A stretch of DNA of 36,848 nt from an uncultured Luminiphilus sp. (GCA_938091425.1 CALKHC010000061.1:1-36848); one strand, 5' to 3'; positions 8,923 through 18,207 are shown, numbered from the stretch's first letter. The notes: generated by a model not told the origin, from the letters alone. Numbers and translations: made by a program.

Positions 8923-9420
8923 TTTGATGGGCAGTGAGTCCCATTGCTCCCAGCTGATTATCCTGCCGGGATAAGCGGGTCTTTCAAAAGGCCAATCCGA
9001 CGCCACCCAACGTTGCACCACCTCGAAAAGCTCCTCATCCAGATCGTTCGCAACGCCGCTTTCCCGCACCCATAAAAACACTTCGGCGTCGTGCCCTGCC
9101 TTGTCAGTCGGGTAGAAGTAAACGCAACCCAGCACCCGGGATTCGTCAAGCGACACCATCGTGTAGGCAAAAGAACTCCGGTTCTGGAACTCCTTTTCGT
9201 GCCATCCGAGGTCAATGAGATTCTGTCTGAGCGTTAATCCAGCCGGCCAACCGCTGTCTGGCCAGACTTTGCTGAGACGGGTAGCGCTCGAGGTGACCGC
9301 CTCGAAATCCTTCTCAACGTCATCGACCGACAGCATGCGTAGCGTGAAGTTCGCCGTCGCCAACTCACTCGGAACAACAAATTCCTTAGGCACGAATTGA
9401 CGTTTTGATCGGGAACCCAT
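8920..9420 (-). CDS. GNAT-like acetyltransferase domain protein
   Basis: The 166-residue product has the feel of a GNAT fold: an N-terminal FTLRMLSVDDVEKDFEAV segment, a central strand pair with SRVLGCVYFYPTD, then AEVFLWVRES and a helix with LDEELFEVVQRWV near the C-terminus. The usual acetyl-CoA loop (Q/R-x-x-G-x-G/A) is not recognisable, so activity is uncertain. I start it at ATG 9420. An in-frame TTG at 9459 would overlap the end of guaA by 14 bases and is less likely. It follows guaA by 25 bases on the same strand and may be cotranscribed, but no functional link to GMP synthesis is evident. Confidence 0.55.
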   Translation of the reverse strand: MGSRSKRQFVPKEFVVPSELATANFTLRMLSVDDVEKDFEAVTSSATRLSKVWPDSGWPAGLTLRQNLIDLGWHEKEFQNRSSFAYTMVSLDESRVLGCVYFYPTDKAGHDAEVFLWVRESGVANDLDEELFEVVQRWVASDWPFERPAYPGRIISWEQWDSLPIK

Positions 9421-9445
9421 GATCTCACTCAATGCACGCGAGCGA

Positions 9446-11023
9446 CTATTCCCACTCAATGGTGGCAGGCGGCTTGCCTGAAATATCGTAGGTCACGCGA
9501 GAGATGCCCGAGATCTCGTTGATGATGCGGTTAGATACCGTCTCCATCAACTCATAGGGTAAATGCGCCCAGCGGGCGGTCATGAAATCAATTGTCTGCA
9601 CGGCCCGGATGGCAATGACCCACTCGTAGCGACGGCCATCCCCCACCACACCAACCGATTTGACCGGCAGGAACACCGCGAAGGCCTGACTGGTTTTGTC
9701 ATACCACCCGGCGTTACGCAGCTCCTCAATGAAAATGGCATCAGCGCGCCTCAGCAGATCGGCGTACTCTTTTTTCACCTCACCGAGAATCCTTACGCCC
9801 AATCCCGGCCCGGGGAAGGGATGACGGAACACCATATCGCGCGGCAGTCCCAGCTCGAGGCCAATACGCCGCACCTCGTCTTTAAACAGCTCTCTCAGCG
9901 GCTCCACCAGCTCGAGCGCCATATCCTCGGGCAAGCCGCCAACGTTGTGATGAGATTTGATCACGTGCGCCTTACCGGTTTTTGCGCCGGCTGACTCGAT
10001 GACATCGGGGTAGATCGTGCCTTGCGCCAGCCACTTCACTCCCTCGATTTTTGCGGCCTCCTCGTCAAAGACATCGATAAAGGTATTACCAATCGCTTTG
10101 CGTTTAGCCTCGGGGTCTTCCACGCCCCCAAGCTTGGCAAGAAAACGATCCTCGGCGTCGGCGCGAATCACCTTCACGCCCATGTTCTGGGCGAACATCT
10201 CCATGACCTGATCACCCTCATTGAGGCGCAACAGGCCGTTATCGACAAACACACAGGTCAGCTGATCGCCAATCGCCCGGTGCAGAAGCGCCGCCACCAC
10301 CGAGGAATCCACACCGCCGGATAGACCCAGCAGTACCTTGTCATCGCCCACCTGCTCGCGCACCCGCGCGATGGCATCTTCAACAATGTTGGCCGGGGTC
10401 CATAAGGCCTCGCAGCCACAGATCTTGAGGACAAAGTGGCGAAAAATCTCCTCGCCTTTCGGGGTATGGGTGACCTCCGGGTGGAACTGAATGCCAAACC
10501 AAGGTTTGTCACGATGCGCCATACCGGCGATCGGGCAGCTGTCGGTCTCGGCAATCAGCTCAAAGCCCGGTGGGAGCTGTGACACTTTGTCGCCGTGACT
10601 CATCCAGACGTCTAACAGCTGCTGTCCACTGTCATCAGTGCCGTCGGCCAGCTCAGCAAAAAGGCCCCCGCTAACCGTCCGCCGGATCTGCGCATACCCG
10701 AACTCAGAGGTATCAGAGCCCTCTACAGCCCCACCCAGCTGCGCGGCCATGGTTTGCATGCCGTAGCAAATCCCGAGAATCGGCACATCAAGATTAAAGA
10801 CAATCTCTGGCGCTCGGGGAGAGTTGGGCGCGGTGACGGACTCCGGACCGCCGGACAGGATGATCCCGCTAGGCGCAAACGACTCGACATCGTTATCGGA
10901 TGAATCCCAGGAAATGATCTCGCAGTAGACCCCGACCTCGCGAATACGGCGAGCGATCAGCTGCGTGTATTGGGAACCAAAGTCGAGGATCAACAGACGA
11001 TGACGATGAATATCCTGTGTCAC
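9446..11023 (-). CDS. guaA: GMP synthase (glutamine-hydrolysing)
   Basis: The 525-residue enzyme converts XMP to GMP using ATP and glutamine. The N-terminal class I amidotransferase has its nucleophile Cys in GICYGMQTM and a His in [12 protein letters not shown]. The ATP pyrophosphatase domain carries the P-loop [11 protein letters not shown]. The C-terminal dimerisation domain ends in PPATIEWE, typical of GuaA. Length equals that of the E. coli enzyme (525). The start is GTG at 11023, supported by GGAG eight bases upstream (11032-11035). It lies 48 bases after guaB on the same strand, so the two successive steps from IMP to GMP are encoded in one operon. Confidence 0.98.
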   Translation of the reverse strand: MTQDIHRHRLLILDFGSQYTQLIARRIREVGVYCEIISWDSSDNDVESFAPSGIILSGGPESVTAPNSPRAPEIVFNLDVPILGICYGMQTMAAQLGGAVEGSDTSEFGYAQIRRTVSGGLFAELADGTDDSGQQLLDVWMSHGDKVSQLPPGFELIAETDSCPIAGMAHRDKPWFGIQFHPEVTHTPKGEEIFRHFVLKICGCEALWTPANIVEDAIARVREQVGDDKVLLGLSGGVDSSVVAALLHRAIGDQLTCVFVDNGLLRLNEGDQVMEMFAQNMGVKVIRADAEDRFLAKLGGVEDPEAKRKAIGNTFIDVFDEEAAKIEGVKWLAQGTIYPDVIESAGAKTGKAHVIKSHHNVGGLPEDMALELVEPLRELFKDEVRRIGLELGLPRDMVFRHPFPGPGLGVRILGEVKKEYADLLRRADAIFIEELRNAGWYDKTSQAFAVFLPVKSVGVVGDGRRYEWVIAIRAVQTIDFMTARWAHLPYELMETVSNRIINEISGISRVTYDISGKPPATIEWE

Positions 11024-11071
11024 GCTCTAGGCTCCGCGCACCGTACTGAGTGCCTGTACTGAATGAGGGTG

Positions 11072-12541
11072 TTACCGAACAGGGTAATTCGGCGCTTCCT
11101 TGGTAATCGATACGTCGTGTACGTGGGACTCCGACATGCCCGCAGACGTGACGCGCACAAACTGCGGTTCGGTGCGCATCGCGCCCATCGTGGAGCACCC
11201 CGCGTAACCCATCGCGGAGCGAACCCCACCCATCAATTGATGAATGATCGCGGATACCGGACCCTTATAAGGCACCCTTCCCTCAATCCCCTCGGGGACC
11301 AGCTTTTCAGCCCCCAAGCTCGAATCTTGGAAATATCGGTCGGATGAGCCCTGACTCTGCGCCATGGCGCCAATGGAGCCCATGCCCCGGTATGATTTGT
11401 AGGTACGCCCCTGGTAAAGCTCAACCTCACCCGGTGCCTCCTCTGTGCCCGCAAACATACTGCCCATCATCACGGCATCCGCGCCCGCTGCCAGCGCCTT
11501 AGCCAGGTCACCGGAGAAGCGAATACCGCCATCAGCGATGACCGGCACACCCGAATCAGCGAGTGCCTCCGACACGGTCGCGATAGCCGAAATTTGGGGC
11601 ACACCCACACCGGTCACGATACGCGTCGTGCATATCGAGCCGGGGCCAATACCCACTTTCACGGCATCGGCTCCCGCGTCACGGAGTGCCAAGGCGGCCT
11701 CAGCGGTTGCAATATTGCCGCCGATCACGTCAACCTCGGGATAGGCGGCTTTAATCATGCTCACCCGGTCCAGCACATTTTTTGAGTGGCCATGGGCGGT
11801 ATCTACCACCAGCACATCGACCCCCGCGCGAATCAGCGCCTCTACTCGCTCATCGGTGTCAGGACTGGTGCCCACAGACGCGCCGATGCGCAGTTGCCCG
11901 AAACCGTCTTTACACGCATGTGGGAAGGACTCCGCTTTGTCGAAGTCTTTAACGGTAATCAGGCCTTTTAGGCCAAAGTCGTCGTCCACAACCAGAATTT
12001 TCTCGATGCGGTGCTCGTGCAGTAGCTTCTGCACTTCCTCGAGCGGCGCACCCTCTTTCACTGTCACCAGCTTTTTCTTTTTGGTCATGATGGCGGAAAC
12101 CGGCTGCTCGGTGTCGGTCTCAAAGCGGATATCGCGGCGCGTCACGATGCCGACGAGGTTGCCTGACTCCATCACTGGCACACCGGATATGCCATTGGCA
12201 CGAGTTAACTCAATCAGTTGCGCGATGCTCGCAGTGCTTTCGATCGTAATGGGATCTTTGACCACGCCACTCTCGAACTTCTTGACCCGGCGGACTTCCT
12301 CGGCTTGTTCCTGAATGGTCATGTTCTTGTGGATGATGCCAATACCACCTTCCTGAGCCAACGCAATCGCCAAACGTGCCTCAGTGACGGTGTCCATAGC
12401 AGCGGACACCAGTGGGATATTGAGCGGAATGTTGCGCGTCAGGCGCGTGACCAGCGAGACATCCTTGGCAGTGACCTCGGAATAGCCGGGCAGGAGGAGC
12501 ACATCGTCGAAAGTGAGCCCTTCGTGTGCAATTCGGAGCAT
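11072..12541 (-). CDS. guaB: Inosine-5'-monophosphate dehydrogenase
   Basis: The enzyme oxidises IMP to XMP with NAD+, the committed step of GMP synthesis. The start is placed at ATG 12541 ([19 protein letters not shown]), giving 489 residues against 488 in E. coli. A GAGG lies five bases upstream, and longer in-frame extensions run through the promoter. Visible parts are the N-terminal barrel segment, paired CBS domains near residues 95-205 (with [19 protein letters not shown]), the catalytic Cys loop [13 protein letters not shown] and the mobile flap [12 protein letters not shown]. The CBS pair senses purine nucleotides in this family. A good sigma70-type promoter lies about 60 bases upstream. 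Confidence 0.98.
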   Translation of the reverse strand: MLRIAHEGLTFDDVLLLPGYSEVTAKDVSLVTRLTRNIPLNIPLVSAAMDTVTEARLAIALAQEGGIGIIHKNMTIQEQAEEVRRVKKFESGVVKDPITIESTASIAQLIELTRANGISGVPVMESGNLVGIVTRRDIRFETDTEQPVSAIMTKKKKLVTVKEGAPLEEVQKLLHEHRIEKILVVDDDFGLKGLITVKDFDKAESFPHACKDGFGQLRIGASVGTSPDTDERVEALIRAGVDVLVVDTAHGHSKNVLDRVSMIKAAYPEVDVIGGNIATAEAALALRDAGADAVKVGIGPGSICTTRIVTGVGVPQISAIATVSEALADSGVPVIADGGIRFSGDLAKALAAGADAVMMGSMFAGTEEAPGEVELYQGRTYKSYRGMGSIGAMAQSQGSSDRYFQDSSLGAEKLVPEGIEGRVPYKGPVSAIIHQLMGGVRSAMGYAGCSTMGAMRTEPQFVRVTSAGMSESHVHDVSITKEAPNYPVR

Positions 12542-12601
12542 GTTGGCCTCGTGTTGCCCGATAGACAGCAACCTGCCGTATCGGGTCTCCCCAAACGCGC
12601 T

Positions 12602-12630
12602 AGTATACAGACGGGCCCGGGAGCGGACAA
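12602..12630 (-). promoter_or_regulatory. Predicted sigma70 promoter of guaBA
   Basis: On the minus strand TTGTCC (12630-12625) and TATACT (12607-12602) are separated by exactly 17 bases. The bases after the -10 are GC-rich (AGCGCG), the discriminator type known from stringently controlled promoters such as guaBA of E. coli. The leader to the guaB ATG would be about 55 bases. Confidence 0.7.
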
Positions 12631-12685
12631 TGTCGGCGCTGTATGAGGCCTGCCATAACCCTTTCACAGTGAGCCTTGGTTGCCC

Positions 12686-14044
12686 ATGTCTTATGAATCG
12701 CACAGCCCGCCCTCGCTCTCGGTCAGCGACTTGAACCGGGAAGCAAAGCGCCTGCTTGAAAGCCATTTCGACTGGGTGTGGGTAGAAGGCGAGATCGGCA
12801 ATTTCACGGCTGCCAGCTCCGGACACTGGTATTTCTCACTGAAAGACAATGACGCCCAAGTTCGCTGTGCGATGTTTCGGCGCGCCAACAGCCGACTGAA
12901 GATCCGCCCCAATCAGGGGGACTCGGTGCGGATTCGGGCGAAGGTCTCACTATATGAGGGCCGCGGCGAGTTCCAGCTGATTTGCGAACATCTCGAGCCC
13001 GCGGGCGCGGGTGCCCTGCAACTCGCCTTTGAACGTCTCAAGAAGCAGCTATCTGACGAAGGGCTCTTCTCGGCAGACGCCAAAATACCGATACCCGATG
13101 ACGCAGCCAGTGTGGGTGTCATCACTTCGGCAACCGGTGCTGCCCTGCAGGATATTCTCACGGTGCTTGAACGACGCAGTCCTCACACCAGGGTCTACGT
13201 CTTTCCCGTCCCAGTGCAGGGAGACGGTGCCGCCGAGCAGATAGCAGCTGCCATTTCTCAGGCCGATCACCTTGCAAGCAGCGGCAAACTGCCCCTCGAC
13301 GTCTTGATCGTCGGTCGGGGCGGCGGTTCGCTTGAGGATCTGTGGGCCTTCAACGAGGAGGTGGTAGCGCGCGCGCTCTACGCCGCAACCTTGCCTACGG
13401 TGTCTGCCGTGGGCCATGAGATCGATTTTAGCATCGCCGACTTGGTAGCCGATGCACGGGCCGCGACGCCTTCTGCGGCGGCAGAGTTGATTTCAGCTGA
13501 TCAGAACGAACTGCTGCTGCACATCGACAGCCTGCGTGACGCGCTCGGCCGATCACTACACCGCCACTTTATGAGGCTAAGCGAGCAACTGGTATCGCTA
13601 CGGAAAAGGGTGCGTCATCCAGGATATGCGCTCAGCCAGCAGCGAAAGACTGTGATGAATCTCTCGGGCTCTTTGCAGCGCGCTGCCGAGCGCCACATCG
13701 GTTATCGCAAATCTCAAGCGTTGCAGTTGGGCACCCGTCTGGCCACCCAGCACCCGCAACAGCGGCTAGCTCGACACCAGTTGCAGGCCCAACAACTCAA
13801 TCAACAGATACAGCAGCGCATTCAGCAGCGGCTCAGAGACATGCGCTCAGAATTCAGACATCAGAAAAAACTGTTGGCATCGCTGGGTCCTGAGCAAACC
13901 CTCAGTAGAGGCTACGCGATCGTCACGGGCGAGAATGGGTCGGTCATCAGGCGCGCCACGCAGGCCAAAGCCGGCGACGCACTTCGTGTGAAATTAGGTT
14001 CAGGGGCGTTGGCAACTACCGTAACGGGGCACCCCGAGGACTGA
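12686..14044 (+). CDS. xseA: Exodeoxyribonuclease VII large subunit
   Basis: The 452-residue protein (E. coli: 456) is the catalytic subunit of the single-strand exonuclease that acts with XseB in repair. The N-terminal OB-fold carries [14 protein letters not shown] and [10 protein letters not shown]. The core has [36 protein letters not shown] and [20 protein letters not shown] split by short linkers. These are followed by a long Gln/Arg-rich coiled coil (about residues 265-390) and a C-terminal LSRGYAIVT segment. ATG 12686 is preferred to TTG 12680, two codons upstream. Its position divergent from guaBA is widely conserved in gammaproteobacteria. xseB is not in the window. Confidence 0.97.
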   Translation: MSYESHSPPSLSVSDLNREAKRLLESHFDWVWVEGEIGNFTAASSGHWYFSLKDNDAQVRCAMFRRANSRLKIRPNQGDSVRIRAKVSLYEGRGEFQLICEHLEPAGAGALQLAFERLKKQLSDEGLFSADAKIPIPDDAASVGVITSATGAALQDILTVLERRSPHTRVYVFPVPVQGDGAAEQIAAAISQADHLASSGKLPLDVLIVGRGGGSLEDLWAFNEEVVARALYAATLPTVSAVGHEIDFSIADLVADARAATPSAAAELISADQNELLLHIDSLRDALGRSLHRHFMRLSEQLVSLRKRVRHPGYALSQQRKTVMNLSGSLQRAAERHIGYRKSQALQLGTRLATQHPQQRLARHQLQAQQLNQQIQQRIQQRLRDMRSEFRHQKKLLASLGPEQTLSRGYAIVTGENGSVIRRATQAKAGDALRVKLGSGALATTVTGHPED

Positions 14045-14692
14045 TCAATACTTTGCGGGCAACCGGGTATTGATCACGATGTGTCGGCCTTCAAAGCGAA
14101 TATATTCGCCGATGGTCAGGTCTTTGAGGATGCGCGCAACCATCTCACGCGAGGCACCCACTCGATCCGCTATGTCCTGCTGCGTCAGCTTCTCGGGAAT
14201 AAACAGCGTCCCGTCACCCCGCTCTTCCGCCAAATCCATCAACACATTGGCGACCCGGCCATAGACATCCTGCAGCGCCAAACTTTTGACGTCTGCAGTC
14301 AGCTTGCGCACGCGACCCGCAAGATTACTGATTAGCTGCTGGGTGATACCTGGGTGATCCTCCAGCACGCCGGAAAAATCCTCCTTCATCACGATCCGGA
14401 ATTCAGACTTTTCGACTGTGCGCACCGAAGCCGAGCGAGTGGAGTCATCCAGCAGCGCCAATTCACCAAAATAGTCCCCAGGTCCGAGGGTATTCATGAT
14501 GAATTCCTTGCCGTTTTTGTCGCTACAGTAGACTTTGACCTTGCCAGACTCAATGACAAACAGCGAGTCGGCTGGGTCGTTTTCGTGAATCACGACAGTG
14601 TTTTTGGGGAATGCCCGGGTAGTGCTACTACCTTCAAGCGCCTTCAGCTCTTCGTCCGAAAGGCCGTGAAATATTTCCACTTGATCTAGCAT
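14045..14692 (-). CDS. Crp/Fnr-family cyclic-nucleotide-type transcription regulator
   Basis: The 215-residue protein has an N-terminal cNMP-binding beta-roll with the phosphate-binding cassette YFGELALLDDSTRSASV, a long C-helix, and a winged helix with LTQQDIADRVGASREMVARI. The Glu of GEL and the Arg-Ser of TRSA match the ribose- and phosphate-binding residues of E. coli CRP (E72, R82, S83). In the C-helix the CRP pair T127-S128 aligns with Leu-Thr. The recognition helix keeps the SRExVxRIL pattern of CRP, so a TGTGA-like half-site is plausible. No Fnr-type Cys cluster is present. It is divergent from a nucleotide cyclase gene, which makes a cyclic nucleotide ligand likely by context. Its stop codon abuts that of xseA. 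Confidence 0.9.
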   Translation of the reverse strand: MLDQVEIFHGLSDEELKALEGSSTTRAFPKNTVVIHENDPADSLFVIESGKVKVYCSDKNGKEFIMNTLGPGDYFGELALLDDSTRSASVRTVEKSEFRIVMKEDFSGVLEDHPGITQQLISNLAGRVRKLTADVKSLALQDVYGRVANVLMDLAEERGDGTLFIPEKLTQQDIADRVGASREMVARILKDLTIGEYIRFEGRHIVINTRLPAKY

Positions 14693-14784
14693 AAGTGGTG
14701 TGCCTCATTTTCTCCCCAAGTTGGTGCGATACTACCCCATGAACCGCGCGTCGCCTATCCCCAAAGGTGACGGTCCCGCGCGAT

Positions 14785-14804
14785 TGAACGTTCATCGGTA
14801 TACT
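14785..14804 (+). promoter_or_regulatory. Palindrome plus -10-like hexamer before the cyclase operon
   Basis: TGAACGTTCA (14785-14794) is a perfect 10-bp palindrome. It is followed at 14799-14804 by TATACT, a good -10 hexamer about 30 bases before the cyclase start. No -35 hexamer is present at the right distance; the palindrome overlies the downstream part of that region. This is the pattern of an activator-dependent or repressed promoter, but the regulator is unknown. Confidence 0.4.
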
Positions 14805-14835
14805 TGAGACGAGGGATAACGAGGTAACCCCTTTG

Positions 14836-16278
14836 GTGGCAGATACAAACCAACCAGATCAATGGGCCGGCCGGATTCTCGCATCCGCCGAGCCCCTGTT
14901 AGCCGCCGCGAGGCGTCCCACGGTAACCATCGACGCCCCCATGGACAGCGATGTTGAAGCACTACAAGAAGGTCTAGAGCGTATCCGTGAATTGCTGGCC
15001 TCACCCTCAAGCGATATGAACCATGACCTGCTGAACCTGATCGGCGCGATCAGGGGTTATGCCGAAATGCTCTACGAGGATATCGCGCTACTGCATCCCG
15101 CACTCAAAGAGACGCTGCCCGCCGTTCTATCGGCGGTAGACAGTACTCAAATCACTCTGGAAATGCCGGCCGCTGACGAATCCCCTATCCCCCAAACCGA
15201 AGCACCGGGCGTGATTCTTGCAGTCGACGACATGCCCGAGAACCGCGAGCTGATCAGTAGGCTACTGTCGAGGGCCGGGCACACGGTCATTTCCGCCGAG
15301 TCAGGCGAGGAAGCGCTGGAACTCCTCGAGACACGTGGCGTGGATGTTGTACTGCTAGACCTCATGATGCCCGGGATTGGGGGTGCCGAAGTGTTGAGGC
15401 AGATGAAGGAGCATGACGGCCTTCGCGCCACCCCGGTCATTATGATCAGCGGCCGGCAGGATATGGACCAAATCATTGCCTGCATTCAGTCAGGCGCTGA
15501 CGACTACCTGCTGAAGCCATTCAATCCAGTTCTTCTGCAGGCACGCATCTCCGCGGGGATCGAACGGAAACGCTGGCACGACCGGGAAGAGGATTATCGA
15601 CACCAGCTAGAACGCAATGAGCGCTTTATCCGACAAACATTTGGTCGTTATCTCTCAGACGACATCGTTTCGCAGTTGCTGGAAGCGCCCGAAGGGTTGG
15701 AGCTCGGCGGCGACCTGCGCGAAGTCACCATCATGATGTCCGATATTTGTGGGTTCACGAGCCTGGCGGAGCACCTGCCGCCACCTCAGGTCGTGGCGCT
15801 ACTCAATGGCTACTTTGAACAAATGACCAGCATTATTTTCGATCACGAGGGCACCATCGATGAGTTTCTAGGCGATGCCATTCTTGCAGTTTTTGGCGCG
15901 CCAAAGCGGCAGGAGAACGACCCCGAGCGAGCCGTCCGCTGCGCGCTGGCCATGCGCGAGGCCATGACCGCCGTCAACGCCGCCAACAAGGCGGCTGGCC
16001 TACCCGCGCTGCAACATCGTATCGCGCTGAATACTGGCTCTGTTATTGCCGGCAATATCGGCTCTGAGCAACGCGCCAAGTACGGCTGCGTCGGCCATGC
16101 TATGAACGTTACGTCCCGGATCGAAGGACAGACCGAAAACGACGAGATTTTGATTTCTAACGCTACGCGGCTCGCTCTGCCTGACGATGTCTTTGATCTG
16201 GGTGAACCCCGAAAGCTGGTCGTCAAGGGAATCGAAGACCACATTCTTGCCTACCCTGTATTGGGCCTCACGTCATGA
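14836..16278 (+). CDS. Class III nucleotide cyclase with HisKA-like and receiver domains
   Basis: The protein has 480 residues from GTG 14836 (GAGGT at 14821-14825); TTG 14833 is the alternative. Residues about 55-80 (NHDLLNLIGAIRGYAEML) look like a histidine phosphotransfer/dimerisation helix with an H-D-x-x-N core but no ATPase domain. Residues 126-240 form a receiver with paired acidic residues (AVDDMPEN), phosphoacceptor D175 in LLDLMMPG, Ser in MISG and Lys in LLKPF. The class III catalytic domain follows: metal Asp in MMSDICGFTS (D303) and EFLGDAILAVFG (D347), with the transition-state Asn and Arg in MNVTSRIE. The substrate-specifying Lys of adenylate cyclases is Glu343, as in guanylate cyclases. 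The product could be cAMP or cGMP. It overlaps the next gene by ATGA. Confidence 0.9.
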   Translation: MADTNQPDQWAGRILASAEPLLAAARRPTVTIDAPMDSDVEALQEGLERIRELLASPSSDMNHDLLNLIGAIRGYAEMLYEDIALLHPALKETLPAVLSAVDSTQITLEMPAADESPIPQTEAPGVILAVDDMPENRELISRLLSRAGHTVISAESGEEALELLETRGVDVVLLDLMMPGIGGAEVLRQMKEHDGLRATPVIMISGRQDMDQIIACIQSGADDYLLKPFNPVLLQARISAGIERKRWHDREEDYRHQLERNERFIRQTFGRYLSDDIVSQLLEAPEGLELGGDLREVTIMMSDICGFTSLAEHLPPPQVVALLNGYFEQMTSIIFDHEGTIDEFLGDAILAVFGAPKRQENDPERAVRCALAMREAMTAVNAANKAAGLPALQHRIALNTGSVIAGNIGSEQRAKYGCVGHAMNVTSRIEGQTENDEILISNATRLALPDDVFDLGEPRKLVVKGIEDHILAYPVLGLTS

Positions 16279-16655
16279 CAGGGTCCGAGTGCACTATCCT
16301 CTTGGTGGAAGACAACGAGGTGAACCGGGATATGTTGGTGCGCCGGCTTCAACGCGCCGGTCACCAAGTAGCGACCGCTGGAGATGGTGAGGCCGCGCTT
16401 GCCGCCATGCGCGATCAGCTGCCGGCAGTCGTGCTTATGGATATGAATCTGCCTGTCAAGGATGGTTGGACTGCGTGCCGGGAAGCGCAACAGGACGCTG
16501 CAATTGCCGGAATCCCCATCATTGCGCTAACCGCGCATGCCATGGAAGAAGACAAGCAGCGTGCCCTTGAGGCGGGATGTAGCGACTACGCTACCAAGCC
16601 AGTGGACTTCCCTGATCTGCTGACAAAGATTGCGGCACAACTCGATGCGCGCTAG
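16275..16655 (+). CDS. Single-domain response regulator (CheY-like)
   Basis: The 126-residue protein is only a receiver domain. Acidic pocket residues lie in LLVEDNEVNRDML, the phosphoacceptor is D56 in VLMDMNLPVKDGW, the switch Thr is in IIALTAHAM and the Lys in YATKPVDF. The DNEVNRDML and LTAHAM motifs are those of receivers that work with hybrid kinases or phosphorelays. There is no output domain, so it probably acts by protein contact or shuttles phosphate between the kinase and the cyclase receiver. Its ATG overlaps the cyclase stop by four bases, and its 3' end overlaps the kinase start by 11 bases, so the three are almost surely one operon. Confidence 0.93.
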   Translation: MTGSECTILLVEDNEVNRDMLVRRLQRAGHQVATAGDGEAALAAMRDQLPAVVLMDMNLPVKDGWTACREAQQDAAIAGIPIIALTAHAMEEDKQRALEAGCSDYATKPVDFPDLLTKIAAQLDAR

Positions 16656-18207
16656 TGAAGCCGTTACACAACTGCGCCCGCGGCTCAGTCTGCGCGGGCG
16701 CCTGTACCTGTTTTCGGGCGCCATTCTCATCCTGTTTGCCATTAACGTCGGTACTTCTCTGTGGGGTAGCTTCGCGCGAAACGAGAGTTCGATCGCCTAT
16801 CAGGAGGCGGTGACCGCTGCACAACTGACTGCAGAGCTGGAACAGAATCTGCAGAACAAACGCCAACAAGTATTGGTTCTGGCCACTCTGAGGGGCACCA
16901 CTGAAGAGCCCCTGGATGCCGCCGCTTTGGATCAGGCCTTTGCGGATCTAGAAATCATTGCCGAGCGTCTGAGGCAGCTGGGGGGGTTCGGAAGTGAGGA
17001 TCTGGAGGCGTATTACCGACGCCTTCATGACAGCATCACTGCACTGCTCGAGGAGTGGCGGCAATTCTACGAAGGTTACAACGAGCCCACGCAGATACCA
17101 GACGTTGAATCGGCCATCTCCTATAACGACACGCAACAGCGCCTGCAGGAACTCGATCAAAGGCAGTCCTTTATCGCGGTGCAGCGGGCCAACATTATTG
17201 ACGCCACCATTACCCTCACGGACCAGATTACTGTTATCGGATTTATCGCCTCGATTGCCATTACGTTGGCGCTTGTTTTTGCGATGATCCGTAGCACCAA
17301 TGCTTCGCTGACGCGGATGAAACGCGGCGTTGAGCGTTTCGGTTCTGGAGACCTCACCTATCGCATCGATGAGCAGCGCGATTCAGGAGAAATCGGTGAT
17401 CTGGCGCGAACCTTCAACGACATGTCGACCAAGCTTCAGACAGCGATCGAAGAGATGAATACCGCGCGCGCCGACGCCGATTCTGCCAATGCGGCCAAAA
17501 GTATGTTTCTCGCCAATGTCAGCCACGAGTTGAGAACGCCGCTCAATGCCATCATCGGTTACTCCGAGATGCTTCAGGACGAGCTAGGAGATGGCGTGCA
17601 GATCGATCGCGAGCAATTTCATCATGACCTCGCCACGATCATCTTTTCTGGCAAGCAACTACTGACGCTGATTAACGATATTCTCGATCTGTCGAAAATC
17701 GAGACCGGCAAGATGCAGGTTAGCCGCGAGATTTTCAGCCCTGCGGGCCTTCTAGTTCAAGTGTGTGACGCGCTGTCACCGCTTCTTCTGCAAAATAATA
17801 ATCGGCTGACGCTGGATATCGACAAGGGCAACATGCGCGATATGAACAGCGATCGAGGGAAACTGCAGCAGATTGTTACCAATCTGTTTTCCAATGCCTG
17901 CAAGTTCACCAAAGACGGCGAGATCACAGTGTCAGCGCGCATGAGCGAGGACGCACTGATCGTTTCGGTTGCTGATACCGGTATTGGTATGACACAGGCA
18001 CAGCAGGACCGGGTATTTGAGGCCTTCACTCAGGCTGAATCGAACACCGGACTGAAATATGGGGGTACCGGCCTAGGTCTCGCCATCGTGAGAGAGTTTT
18101 GCGCGATGCTGGAAGGCAGGATTACCTTGCAGAGCCAACCCGACCAGGGGTCTGTATTTGAAGTTACGCTTCCGGCTGACCCAACGTCAGTTCCCGCAGG
18201 CGCTTGA
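16645..18207 (+). CDS. Membrane sensor histidine kinase (HAMP, HisKA, HATPase)
   Basis: The protein has 520 residues from ATG 16645; an in-frame TTG at 16630 is less likely. A first membrane helix lies at about residues 21-41. A periplasmic helical sensor of about 150 residues rich in Gln, Glu and Leu follows, then a second helix at about 197-216. Next come a HAMP domain (ending near 265), a HisKA domain with the phosphorylated H294 in NVSHELRTPLNAIIGY, and a HATPase domain with N box NLFSNACKF, VADTGIGM and KYGGTGLGLAIV. The kinase presumably phosphorylates the adjacent single-domain regulator, the cyclase receiver, or both. There is no internal receiver. Its 3' end overlaps a convergent lipoprotein gene by 44 bases. 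The signal sensed is unknown. Confidence 0.93.
   Translation: MRASEAVTQLRPRLSLRGRLYLFSGAILILFAINVGTSLWGSFARNESSIAYQEAVTAAQLTAELEQNLQNKRQQVLVLATLRGTTEEPLDAAALDQAFADLEIIAERLRQLGGFGSEDLEAYYRRLHDSITALLEEWRQFYEGYNEPTQIPDVESAISYNDTQQRLQELDQRQSFIAVQRANIIDATITLTDQITVIGFIASIAITLALVFAMIRSTNASLTRMKRGVERFGSGDLTYRIDEQRDSGEIGDLARTFNDMSTKLQTAIEEMNTARADADSANAAKSMFLANVSHELRTPLNAIIGYSEMLQDELGDGVQIDREQFHHDLATIIFSGKQLLTLINDILDLSKIETGKMQVSREIFSPAGLLVQVCDALSPLLLQNNNRLTLDIDKGNMRDMNSDRGKLQQIVTNLFSNACKFTKDGEITVSARMSEDALIVSVADTGIGMTQAQQDRVFEAFTQAESNTGLKYGGTGLGLAIVREFCAMLEGRITLQSQPDQGSVFEVTLPADPTSVPAGA

Noticed and set aside
9421-9459. TTG start for the GNAT-like gene inside the end of guaA
   Set aside because: The ATG at 9420 leaves a normal short gap and the extra 13 residues look like guaA-derived low-complexity sequence.
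12542-12826. 95-residue N-terminal extension of guaB
   Set aside because: It would run through the guaB promoter and the 5' part of xseA; the normal IMPDH N-terminus starts at 12541 with a ribosome binding site.
14693-14835. A CRP-type TGTGA-N6-TCACA site in the divergent regulator/cyclase region
   Set aside because: No pair of half-sites with correct spacing was found on either strand.
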